Under the pieces are notes generated by a model. It was given only the letters and a program-made list of their open reading frames with translations. It did no database searches and was not told where the DNA came from. A DNA stretch of 64,000 nucleotides from Phytohabitans maris. Lineage in GTDB: Bacteria > Actinomycetota > Actinomycetes > Mycobacteriales > Micromonosporaceae. Positions 48,701 through 57,222 of the stretch are shown one piece after another (position 1 is the first letter of the stretch; each line of letters starts with the position of its first letter). Position numbers and translations under genes: made by a program. The stretch spans positions 1 to 64,000 of the forward strand of contig NZ_JAVHUY010000047.1 of the NCBI RefSeq assembly GCF_031085175.1, given 5' to 3'.

Positions 48701-50655
48701 GCTTCGGGGCGGCGCAGCTCGTACGGCCGCTCGTCCATCGCCTTCACACCGAGGGAGTGGAGCACCGGCAGGACGGCGGAGAGGACCATCGGCTCGCCGT
48801 ACCGGTAGATCTTGAACCGGACGTTGGTAGGGTCCTGGTCCTTGCGAAACAGGTGCATCTCCAGCTGGCCCGGCTCGTCGAGCAGCTCCAGCTTGGCGAG
48901 GTCTTTGACCGCCTCGAACGGGGCGTGCTCGTCCTTGTACCCCTCCGGGAACGCCTCCGCGTACCGGTGGTAGAGGCGCTTGGCCTGCTCGTCGCCGAGC
49001 TTGCGTTCCAGCACCAGCCGGAAGTCGTCCTCCCAGAGCCGGGTGGCGTCGGCCAGCTCCTCGGCGAGGCCGTCCGGGTCGATCTCGCCCGGCGGGTTGC
49101 CCGGCTCGGTGCGCACGATGAAGTGGACGCGGGCCAGCGTCGACTCGGTCACCCGGGTGGTGTAGTCGACGCCGATGCCGTTGAGCTCACGGAGCAGGAT
49201 CTCCTGCATCTTGAGCCGGTTTTGCGTGGTGAAGCGGTCGCGGGGCAGGTAGATGAGGCAGGAGATGAACCGCCCGTACCCGTCCCGGCGCAGGAACAGG
49301 CGCAGCTGGCGGCGGCCCGCCATGCGCAGCACCCCGATGACCGCCTGGTACAGGTCGTCGGTCTTGATCTGAAAGAGCTCGTCCCGCGGGTACGTCTCCA
49401 GGATCTGCAGCAGGTCCTTGCCGGAGTGGCTGCGCGGCGAGAGGCCGGAGCGGTCGAGCACCTCGGCGACCTTGCGGCGCACCACGGGCAGGTCGCGCAC
49501 GCTCGTGCGGTACGCGGCGGTGGAGAAAAGCCCCAGGAAGCGCCGCTCGCCGACCACGTCACCGGCCGCGTCGAACATCTTGATGCCGATGTAGTCCAGG
49601 TACGCCGAACGGTGGACGGTGGCCCGCGAGTTGGCCTTCGTGATGATCAGGAGGCGCTTTTCCAGCACCTTCTCGTAGGCCTCCGGCGTCATCGAGGAGA
49701 TCACCCGGGGCGCCGTCTGGTCCTGGCGCAGGATGCCGAGGCCGGTGCCGAGCACCGCCTCCAGCAGCCGCTCCCCGCCTTCGCCCTCGACGAGCTTGTA
49801 CTCCCGGTACCCGAGGAATGTGAAATGGTCGTCGGCCAACCACCGCAACAGTTCGACGGAGTCCGTGATGTCCTTTTCTGGCACCGGCGGGCGGTCCGGG
49901 GTGTTACGCCCGGCGGCGAGCTGGTCGGCGATGGCCGTCGCCCGGCGGCGCATCTTGGGCCAGTCTTCGACGGCCTCGCGCACGTCGGTGAGGACCCGCT
50001 GCAGCTCGCGGCGGAGCTGGTCGCGGGCGACCGCGTCGCGGACCGGGTCGACCTCGACGTGCATCCAGCTCTCGACGATGTCGCCGTCGATCGCGTCGTC
50101 CGCCTCGACCTCGGCGGCGACCTCGGTGAGCTTTCCGAGCGGCTCGCGGCGCACCACGATCAGCGGGTGCACCAGCACGTGTACGTCGAGGTGGTGGGCG
50201 GTGAGCAGGGCGGTCACCGAGTCGACCAGGAACGGCATGTCGTCGGTGACGATCTCGATCGCCGTGTGGTCGTCGGCCGTACCCGGCTCGCTGATCCGCA
50301 GCTTGAGCTGGCCCGGCACCCGCTGCTCGGCGAGCTCGCGGTGGCTGCGGGCGGCGGCGAGCATCTCCTCCGCCGTGTAGCCGATCAGCTCCTCGTCCGG
50401 CGCGAACCGCCAGAACCGGTCGACCAGCGCCGCCGCGTCGAGGTCGTCACCGGCCAGCGCCACAGCCTGCGCGACCAGGCGCTCGGTGCTCGGGACGGGC
50501 TCGTCGATCTCGGCGTCCTCCACCTCGTCGACGCTCGGCAGATCAGGAAGCGTGCCGTCCGCGATGGTGTCGACGCTGGCGCCGGCGCCCATCCGGTCCT
50601 CCGACGCTGAGCCTCGGCCACGCCCACCGGGCACGATGTCCGCACGCCGGACCAT
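45703..50655 (-). CDS. NAD-specific glutamate dehydrogenase, large (180 kDa) type
   Basis: 1650 aa, the size of the Streptomyces clavuligerus-type NAD-GDH. It catabolises glutamate to 2-oxoglutarate and ammonium. The N-terminal 700 residues contain ACT-like regulatory regions ([28 protein letters not shown]), and the catalytic core at about 800-1250 shows [43 protein letters not shown] and [26 protein letters not shown]. The C-terminal helical region binds NAD and oligomerises. ATG at 50655 with GGGGGAG 9 nt upstream. Divergent from the PBP gene across 138 bp. Monocistronic. Confidence 0.95.
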   Translation of the reverse strand: [1650 protein letters not shown]

Positions 50656-50793
50656 GGGTGCACACTCCCCCCTCGCCCACCACGCTGTGGGCGGTCTCCG
50701 TAAAGACTAGGCCCTTCCCGAGTACCCGGGCCCAGCCGGGATAGGCACGGTGCGGGGCGTCGATGAGCAGGGCGGGCGTACTACCGTCACGGC

Positions 50794-52710
50794 ATGCGTG
50801 TGACTTACGGGGTGGCGGCGATTGTGCTGGCCGCGGGCGTTTTGACCGCCTGCGGCAGCGATGACGGGCCGGAAAAGAGCGTCGACGCGTTCCTGTCCGG
50901 GTGGCGTTCGGGCAATCTCGACGCGGTGGGCTTCATCGACCCGGGCGGGCAGAAGATCCCGGCCGCCGACGTGGTGACCGAGATCAAGGCTCTCTCCGGC
51001 GAGCTGGCGGCGACACCCCCAGCACTCGCCGTCGAGGGTGAGCCGTCGATCACCGAAAACATCGCCACCAGCACGGTCAAGGTGGACTGGACACTGCCCG
51101 GCGGGGCGCACTGGACGTACCCGACCACGGTCCGGCTCAACAAGGGCTCCGACGACAAGTGGCAGGTGATCTGGGAGCCGAAGATCGTTCAGGAGAAGCT
51201 CACGGCGGGTGACGAGTTCGCGATCGAGCGGGAGACCGCCGACCGGGCGCCGATCCTCGACGCCGCCGGCAAGCCGATCGTGGAGTCCCGCCCGGTGGTC
51301 GTGGTCGGCGTCGAGCCCGGCAAGGTCGCCGGCATGCAACAGCTGGTCAAGGACCTGGACGCGGCGTTCAAGTCGGTCGGCGTCGAGGTGGGTCTCGCCG
51401 ACCTGCCGGCCCGGGCGGCCGCCGCCGACCCGACCCACTTCGTCGAGGTGGTCACGCTCCGCAAGGAGGTGTACCTGAAGATCCGCCAGCGGCTGCAGGA
51501 CCTCCCGGGCACCCACTACCGCGAGGAGACCCGGTACCTGGCGCCGACCCGCGAATTCGCCCGCGCGCTGCTCGGCACCGTCGACCCGGTACAGAAAGAG
51601 GACATCGACAACAACCCGGGCAAGTACGTCGTGGGTGACGTTGTCGGGCACGGCGGGCTCCAGGAGCGGTACGACGACCAGCTGCGCGGCGGTGTCGGGC
51701 AGATCGTGAAGATCGTGCGCAAGACCGGCGAGGGCACCGAAAAGACCACGGAAGAGGTGGCGGAGGTGTTTCGGGCCGAGCCCAAGCCGGGCGCCCCGCT
51801 GAAGACCACGCTCGACACCAAGATCCAGCAGGCGGCCGACGGCGCGCTGCGCGGTGTGGGCGGCGGCACGCCCCGGACGGCCGCACTGGTGGCGGTGCGC
51901 GTGCACGACGGTACGGTGGCCGCCGTCGCCAACACCGGCGACGTCAACCTCGCCTTCAACGCGTCGGTACCGCCCGGCTCGACGTTCAAGATGGTCTCCG
52001 CACTGGCCCTGCTCGACAAGGGCGCGGTCACGCTCGACACGAAGGTGAACTGCCCGAAGAACGCCACGGTCGACGGCCGCTCGTACAAGAACTCGCACGA
52101 CATGGCCCTCGGCAGCGTCCCGTTCCGGGTCGACTTCGCCCGCTCGTGCAACACCGCGTTCATCGGCCTCGCCCCGAAGCTCGGCGACGACGGGCTGGCC
52201 ACGGCCGGACGCTCGCTGGGGCTGGAGGGCACGTGGAACCTGGGCGTGGACGCGTTCAGCGGCAAGGTCTCCACGGGCGGCTCGGCCACCGAGCGCGCGT
52301 CCGCGTCGTTCGGCCAGGGCACGACGGTGGTCAGCCCGCTGGCCATGGCCGCCGCGACGGCCGCGGTGGCGCGCGGCCAGTGGCAGCAGCCGACGATCCT
52401 GACCGAACCCGCGCCGGCGCAGAAGGCGGCGCCCGGCCCCGAGCTCAACGCCGGCTCCGCGGAGGCCGTCCGCACGATGATGCGCGAGGTGGTCACGAGC
52501 GGTACCGGGTCCGCGCTGAAGGACGTGCCGGGCCAGCCGGTGTACGGCAAGACCGGCACCGCCGAGTTCGACAACAACCCCGCCAACACACACGCCTGGT
52601 GGGTGGGGTGGCAGGGCGACATCGCGTTCGCCGTCTTCGTCGAGAAGGGCGGCGACAGCGGTACGAGTTCGGTCCCGGTCGCGGAGAAGTTCCTGCGCGG
52701 CTTGCGCTGA
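50794..52710 (+). CDS. Class B penicillin-binding protein, lipoprotein (MecA_N type)
   Basis: 638 aa. The N-terminus ends in a lipobox-like LTAC with Cys20, so it is probably a lipoprotein rather than a membrane-spanning PBP. Residues about 25-135 form an NTF2-like MecA_N domain (PEKSVDAFLSGWRSGNLDAVGF), then a PBP dimerisation domain, then the transpeptidase domain with Ser396-Thr-Phe-Lys399, Ser451-Cys-Asn and Lys586-Thr-Gly. All three active-site motifs are present, so it should cross-link peptidoglycan and bind beta-lactams. TACCGT ends 6 nt before the ATG (leaderless). MecA_N-containing PBPs are often low-affinity for beta-lactams. Confidence 0.92.
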   Translation: MRVTYGVAAIVLAAGVLTACGSDDGPEKSVDAFLSGWRSGNLDAVGFIDPGGQKIPAADVVTEIKALSGELAATPPALAVEGEPSITENIATSTVKVDWTLPGGAHWTYPTTVRLNKGSDDKWQVIWEPKIVQEKLTAGDEFAIERETADRAPILDAAGKPIVESRPVVVVGVEPGKVAGMQQLVKDLDAAFKSVGVEVGLADLPARAAAADPTHFVEVVTLRKEVYLKIRQRLQDLPGTHYREETRYLAPTREFARALLGTVDPVQKEDIDNNPGKYVVGDVVGHGGLQERYDDQLRGGVGQIVKIVRKTGEGTEKTTEEVAEVFRAEPKPGAPLKTTLDTKIQQAADGALRGVGGGTPRTAALVAVRVHDGTVAAVANTGDVNLAFNASVPPGSTFKMVSALALLDKGAVTLDTKVNCPKNATVDGRSYKNSHDMALGSVPFRVDFARSCNTAFIGLAPKLGDDGLATAGRSLGLEGTWNLGVDAFSGKVSTGGSATERASASFGQGTTVVSPLAMAAATAAVARGQWQQPTILTEPAPAQKAAPGPELNAGSAEAVRTMMREVVTSGTGSALKDVPGQPVYGKTGTAEFDNNPANTHAWWVGWQGDIAFAVFVEKGGDSGTSSVPVAEKFLRGLR

Positions 52711-52767
52711 TCCCGGCCCCGGCCTCATCGGGCCGGGCCGGCGTCTTGACCGGCGCTCGGAGATCGC

Positions 52768-52872
52768 CTTCCTGGAGCGGCTTCGCGGCTCAGCCGATCC
52801 CGCCGGGTGGGGCCTTCCTGGAGCGGCTTCCGGGTTAGGCGATCTCGCCGGGTGGGGTCTTCTTGGGGCGGC
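52768..52872. repeat. Decaying tandem repeat at the 3' end of the arginase-like gene
   Basis: Units starting at 52768, 52814 and 52859 (period 46 then 45) begin CTTCCTGGAGCGGCTTC, the same again, and CTTCTTGGGGCGGC. The last lies inside the codons of the conserved C-terminus, so the outer two are duplicated, now non-coding, copies of the gene end. Confidence 0.7.
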
Positions 52873-55800
52873 GCAAGCGGCCGGGTCCGGCTTTGGCGGG
52901 CGGCCCGAACGGCTCGAACGCCGGCACCGGCAGCGACCCACGCCTTCCCCGGCCGCCGTCCGGTCCTTCACCGCTGCCGCGCGAATCGGACGGTTCCGCG
53001 CCGTTCTCGTGCGGGGCCGGCTCGGCCTCGTCTGCCTCGTCGCCGTCGCGGGCAGGCGGCTTCGGCTCGTCTTCCTTCCACGCCGCCTCGGCCTCGCCGC
53101 CACGGCGGAGCTTGGCCGGCCCAGAGTCGGCGACCCGCCGGATGCCAGCCTGCCCCGACGCGGCCCGACGCGCGGCCCGCTCCGCCGGCGTCCCGCGCCG
53201 CGCGGCCAGGTCGGCGGCGACGTCCATCCAGGCCGACTCGGCCTTGCGGCGTAGGGCCGATTCCGGCTCGCCCTTGGCCCGCCGGGACGCGGCCGTCTCC
53301 CCCTTGCGATCCGCGCCGCGCCCGGCCTCCCCCGTGCCCCGCTCGGACGCGGGCTGGCCGCTCTCGCCTGCGGCCCCGGCACGCTCGGCCTCCGCCCCGC
53401 CAAGCTCCGATCCAAGCTCGCCACGCCCGGCTTCGGCTCCACCACGCTCGGCCCCGCCGCGCCCGGCTTCGTCCTTGCCCTGCTCAGAGCCGCTCCGCCC
53501 GGCTTCGGCCCCGTTTCGCTCGGGCCTTGACCCGCCGCGCCCGGCTTCGTCCTTGCCCTGCTCAGAGCCACTCCGCCCGGCTTCGGCCCCGTTTCGCCCG
53601 GGCCCCGACCCGCCGCGCCCGGCTTCGCCTTTGCCACGCTTGAGCTCGGGCCCGCCGCGCTCGGCCTCGACCCTGCCTTGCTCCAGTCCGGCCGCCGCGC
53701 GGCCCGAGGCCGGCGCGGCCGGATCCGGGTCTGGCTTCGCGCGTTCCAGCGTCCCTCGTCCGGCGCCCTTGGGATCCAGCTTCCGGGTCTCGTCCCGACT
53801 CCGCTTGGTGGGGTCGGCCTTCCCGCGCCCGTCCCGGGCAAGCCCGGCCGCGCCAGCCATCCCGCGCTCGCCGCCGGCGCCCGCCTTCTTGGTGGCGTCG
53901 CCCCTTCCACGCTCGTCCCCGGCAAGCTCGGCAGCGCCAGCCGTCCCGCGCTCGTCGCCGGCGAGTCCGGTGGCGTCCACCCTCCAGCGATCGTCACCAG
54001 CAAGCCCGGTGGCGTCCGCCTTCCCACGCCCATCCCGGGCGAGCTCGCCGGCATCCGGCTTCCCGCGCTCGTCGCGCGCGGGTTTGGTGACGGCAGCGGA
54101 CCGTGGCCGTGGGGCGTCGTCCGGGGCCTTGCGCGCGCTCGGCGGCTTCCGGATGCCGGCAGCTGCCGCGGCAGCGGCCAAAACCTCGGCCGCCGCGCTG
54201 TCGCCCAGGAGCGGTGGCGGCGCGGCACCGTCCCTTGTGGATCCAGCCGGGACACCAGGCCGGCCGGAGGTCGTGCTGGTCGCGGACCCCGACGCCGCGC
54301 GGGCTCCCGACGCCGCGCTGGTCGCCATGCCCGCGCCGGACTCCGCGTCGAGCGGCTTGCGCGCCGCCGGTGCGACCGGGCCCGGCCTCCCCTCCGCCGG
54401 CTCCGGCGCGGACTCGCCGACCTCCAGCGCGGACTCGCCAGACGCCGCCCCCGAGCCAACGCCAAAAGGCGCGGACTCGCCAGACGCCGCCCCCGAGCCA
54501 ACGCCAAAGGGCGCGGACCCGCCGACCTCCAGCACGGACTCACCAGACCCCGACACCGAGCCAACGCCAAAAGGCGCGGACCCGCCGACCTCCAGCACAG
54601 ACTCACCAGACGCCGCCCCCGAGCCAATGCCACCGGCCTCCGGCGCAGGCTCACCAGCCCCTGAGACCGGGCCGACGCCCGAAGCCGACCCAGAGCCGAC
54701 GCCCGAGGCGGACCCAGGCCCCGACCCAGAGGCGGCATCCAAAGCGCCCCCAGATCCAGAGCTGGCCTCCAAAGCAGGCAGGGACTCCGCCCCAGAGCCA
54801 CCATCCAAGACAGGCAGAGGCTCCGGCACGGAGCCACCACCCACGGCGGACACGGCGCCGTCGCCCGAAGAAGACGCGGGCCCTGACAAAGACCCGCCAC
54901 CCACAGTGGACACCGGACCCGACCCGGGGCCGAGGTCCAAAGCGGACACAGCGCCCGGCACGGCACCACCGCCAGAGGCCGGCGGCGGCGAAACGTCGCG
55001 GTCCGATGCCGGTGTCACGTCCGAGGTCGACCCGCGCTCGCCCATGTCCTCGGCAGCCGGCAGCGGCGGCGGCACGCTATCCGGGGTCTCGTCCGCCCAA
55101 CCCTCCGATCCCGCCGAAGGCCCCACCACGTCCGCAGAAGGGTCCGGTCCGAGGCGGGAGGATGAGGATAAGGCCGCAGCCCCCGGCGAGGAGTCCGGGT
55201 CCGCGCGTTCAGCCACCCACGGGACAGCGTCCGGCGGGCCGGAGTCATGCGCGCCCGTGGCAGAGGGTGCGGGGGGCGAAGCGGCCATGCGGACCGGGGC
55301 CAGGCCGGCCACCACGGTCTCGACGATCTCGGCGGCGTACGAGCCGTCCGGGTCGTAGTCGGGGTCGAAGACCGTGATCTCCACGCCCATGCAGCGCGGG
55401 TTGTCGACCAGGCCGGACAGCAGCAGCTCCAGCTCCCCGAACGCGATGCCGCCCGGGTCCGGGGCGTCCACCGCGGGCATCACGGCCGGGTCCAGGACGT
55501 CCACGTCGACGTGTACCCAGTAGCCGGCGCAGTCGCTGAGCTGGTCGCGGGCCCACTGCGCGGTGCGGGCCGCACCCTCCACGCGCAGGGCGGGCACCGG
55601 GCGGGTGATGATGCCGGCGGCCTGGAGGTCGAGCCGGTACTCGTCCTGGGCGCGGATGCCCAGCACCACCACGTCGACGTCGCGGAAGTACGGCCGGCGG
55701 CCCTCGATGCCGGCCAGGTCGGCTTGACCGCGCCCGGTGGCCAGGGCCAGGTCCTCGCCGGCGGCGGCACCCACGTACGAGGCGTTGCCGGGGTGGCGGA

Positions 55801-56194
55801 AGTCGGAGTGGCCATCGACGAACACCAGCCCGATCCGGCCGCCCACCACCTCGCCCTGCCGGTGCATGGCCAGGGCGGAGCCGAGCAGGATGGAGCAGTC
55901 GCCACCGAGTACGACCGGGAACTCGCCGGCGTCGATGATCGAGCCGATGCGGTCGGCCAGGGCGAGCGAGTACGCCGCGATCTGCTCGGCGTGGCACACC
56001 CCGTCGCCGGGCCGCCAGTCGCCCGGGTCGTACCGCGGTGGGGTCAGGCAGCCCGCGTCGCGGGCGGCGAGGCGGGCTACCAGGTCGTGGTCGCGCAGCG
56101 CGCCGGGCGCCTTCGCACAGCCTGGCACCGACGTCTCGGTCGGCGGGCGCAGGCCGAGGTTGGACGGTGCGTCGAGGATGGCGATGCGGCGCAT
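52835..56194 (-). CDS. Arginase-family ureohydrolase with a giant repetitive C-terminal tail
   Basis: 1119 aa. Residues 1-300 are an arginase/agmatinase fold with LGGDCSILLG (Cys100 in place of the usual metal-ligand His), VDGHSDF (Asp127, His129, Asp131) and HVDVDVLDP (Asp230, Asp232). The same His-to-Cys change is known in the hydroxyarginine amidinohydrolase DcsB. Residues about 305-1119 are low complexity: acidic S/G/A/P repeats (SGESVLEVGGSAPFGVG), then alternating charged repeats (GDERG, ARDGRGKADAT), a 26-residue DNA-level repeat at 53461-53616, and a conserved-looking end PKKTPPGEIA. The tail is probably disordered. The frame is uninterrupted, so it is likely translated. Confidence 0.85.
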   Translation of the reverse strand: MRRIAILDAPSNLGLRPPTETSVPGCAKAPGALRDHDLVARLAARDAGCLTPPRYDPGDWRPGDGVCHAEQIAAYSLALADRIGSIIDAGEFPVVLGGDCSILLGSALAMHRQGEVVGGRIGLVFVDGHSDFRHPGNASYVGAAAGEDLALATGRGQADLAGIEGRRPYFRDVDVVVLGIRAQDEYRLDLQAAGIITRPVPALRVEGAARTAQWARDQLSDCAGYWVHVDVDVLDPAVMPAVDAPDPGGIAFGELELLLSGLVDNPRCMGVEITVFDPDYDPDGSYAAEIVETVVAGLAPVRMAASPPAPSATGAHDSGPPDAVPWVAERADPDSSPGAAALSSSSRLGPDPSADVVGPSAGSEGWADETPDSVPPPLPAAEDMGERGSTSDVTPASDRDVSPPPASGGGAVPGAVSALDLGPGSGPVSTVGGGSLSGPASSSGDGAVSAVGGGSVPEPLPVLDGGSGAESLPALEASSGSGGALDAASGSGPGSASGVGSGSASGVGPVSGAGEPAPEAGGIGSGAASGESVLEVGGSAPFGVGSVSGSGESVLEVGGSAPFGVGSGAASGESAPFGVGSGAASGESALEVGESAPEPAEGRPGPVAPAARKPLDAESGAGMATSAASGARAASGSATSTTSGRPGVPAGSTRDGAAPPPLLGDSAAAEVLAAAAAAAGIRKPPSARKAPDDAPRPRSAAVTKPARDERGKPDAGELARDGRGKADATGLAGDDRWRVDATGLAGDERGTAGAAELAGDERGRGDATKKAGAGGERGMAGAAGLARDGRGKADPTKRSRDETRKLDPKGAGRGTLERAKPDPDPAAPASGRAAAGLEQGRVEAERGGPELKRGKGEAGRGGSGPGRNGAEAGRSGSEQGKDEAGRGGSRPERNGAEAGRSGSEQGKDEAGRGGAERGGAEAGRGELGSELGGAEAERAGAAGESGQPASERGTGEAGRGADRKGETAASRRAKGEPESALRRKAESAWMDVAADLAARRGTPAERAARRAASGQAGIRRVADSGPAKLRRGGEAEAAWKEDEPKPPARDGDEADEAEPAPHENGAEPSDSRGSGEGPDGGRGRRGSLPVPAFEPFGPPAKAGPGRLRRPKKTPPGEIA
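53461..53640. repeat. 78-bp tandem repeat in the arginase tail
   Basis: Units at 53461-53538 and 53539-53616 are nearly identical and a third partial unit starts at 53617. 78 bp equals 26 codons, so the frame is kept. It is not a CRISPR because there are no spacers. Confidence 0.8.
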
Positions 56195-56203
56195 GGGCGG
56201 CCG

Positions 56204-57118
56204 CTAGAAGAGCGCGCTCGCGAGGGCCCGCCGTGCGCTGGAGACCGCCGGGTCGTCGGGTCCGGCGATGGTGAACAGCGACAGCAGATGCTTGCGGATC
56301 TCCTCGCGCTCGTCGCCGAAGGTGCGGCGGACCAGGTCGACCAGCCGCTTGTACGCCTCGTCGGCGAGCCCACTGAGCACCTCGACGTCGGCCGCGAGCA
56401 GCTGGGCGGGCACGTCGTCGGGCTTGGCCTCGGCGGCGGCGAGCGCGGACCGCGGGTCGACGCCCACCACGCGGCGGGCCAGGGCGACGTGCGCCAGCCC
56501 GGCCTCGGCGGCCATGTCGGCCGGCGACTCGGCGAGGATCTTCTTGTACGCCCGCTCGGCCGTGTCGAGGTCACCGGTCATCAGCGCGTCGTCGGCCTCG
56601 ACCAGCCGCGGGTCCTCGGGCGCGGCCGGGGCCTGCACGCCGCCCGCCTTGAGCACCGCGTCGATCCACTGGCGCAGCTGCGCCTCGGGCACCACGCCGG
56701 TGAACGCGTCGACCGGCTGGCCACCGACCACCGCGTACACCATCGGGATGCCCTGGACCCGAAACATCTGCGCGAGCCGCGGGTTGGAGTCGACGTCGAC
56801 CTTGGCGAGCACCCAGGAGCCGCCACCCTCGACGGCGAGCTTTTCCAGGATCGGCGAGAGCTGCTTGCACGGCTGGCACCACTCGGCCCAGAAGTCGATG
56901 ACGACGGGTGTGGTGAGCGACCGCTCCAGCACCTCGCTCTGGAACGTAGCCTCGGTGACGTCGATCACAGTGACACCGCCGCCGCCGGGCGGCCCCCCGG
57001 GTGCACCGGGCTGGGCCGATGCCTCGCCGCTGGTGGGTGCGGGTGCGGGAGTGCGCAGCGCGCTGAGGTCGACCGCGCCGCGGGTGAAAATCGACGGAGT
57101 GGTCCGTGGGTCGCTCAT
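56204..57118 (-). CDS. Thioredoxin-domain co-chaperone (YbbN/CnoX-like)
   Basis: 304 aa. A Pro/Gly-rich N-terminus (1-50), a thioredoxin fold about 50-155 with Cys81-Gln-Pro-Cys84 (FWAEWCQPCKQLSP) and cis-Pro in VQGIPMVYAVVGG, then a TPR-like helical C-terminal half (LDTAERAYKKILAESPADMAAEAGLAHVALARR). This is the layout of actinobacterial YbbN, a holdase that also forms mixed disulfides. It lies 9 bp upstream of the arginase-like gene on the same strand, so the two may be cotranscribed. Confidence 0.9.
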   Translation of the reverse strand: MSDPRTTPSIFTRGAVDLSALRTPAPAPTSGEASAQPGAPGGPPGGGGVTVIDVTEATFQSEVLERSLTTPVVIDFWAEWCQPCKQLSPILEKLAVEGGGSWVLAKVDVDSNPRLAQMFRVQGIPMVYAVVGGQPVDAFTGVVPEAQLRQWIDAVLKAGGVQAPAAPEDPRLVEADDALMTGDLDTAERAYKKILAESPADMAAEAGLAHVALARRVVGVDPRSALAAAEAKPDDVPAQLLAADVEVLSGLADEAYKRLVDLVRRTFGDEREEIRKHLLSLFTIAGPDDPAVSSARRALASALF

Positions 57119-57222
57119 GGTTCCCTAGTCTCGCACGCGCGACGCGCACAGGAACCCACCCAGCGCGGTGGTCACCTCACCGAAACGGTGCCACCCCGAC
57201 CCGACCCCGGCCAGCACAAGCC

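Noticed and set aside
47305-50610. Plus-strand open frame of about 1100 codons opposite NAD-glutamate dehydrogenase
   Set aside because: Antisense to a conserved enzyme, low-complexity translation, no ribosome site.
53461-53640. Possible CRISPR array
   Set aside because: Units abut directly and keep a 78-bp coding period. There are no spacers and no cas genes.
50707-54969. Minus-strand frame of about 1420 codons crossing the PBP gene and the arginase tail
   Set aside because: It runs antisense to the PBP and in another frame through the tail. Arg/Pro/Ser-rich composition without domains.
52863-55358. Plus-strand frame of about 830 codons opposite the arginase tail
   Set aside because: A Ser/Pro/Arg-rich shadow of the repeats. 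The minus-strand frame is continuous with a real catalytic domain, so that one is preferred.
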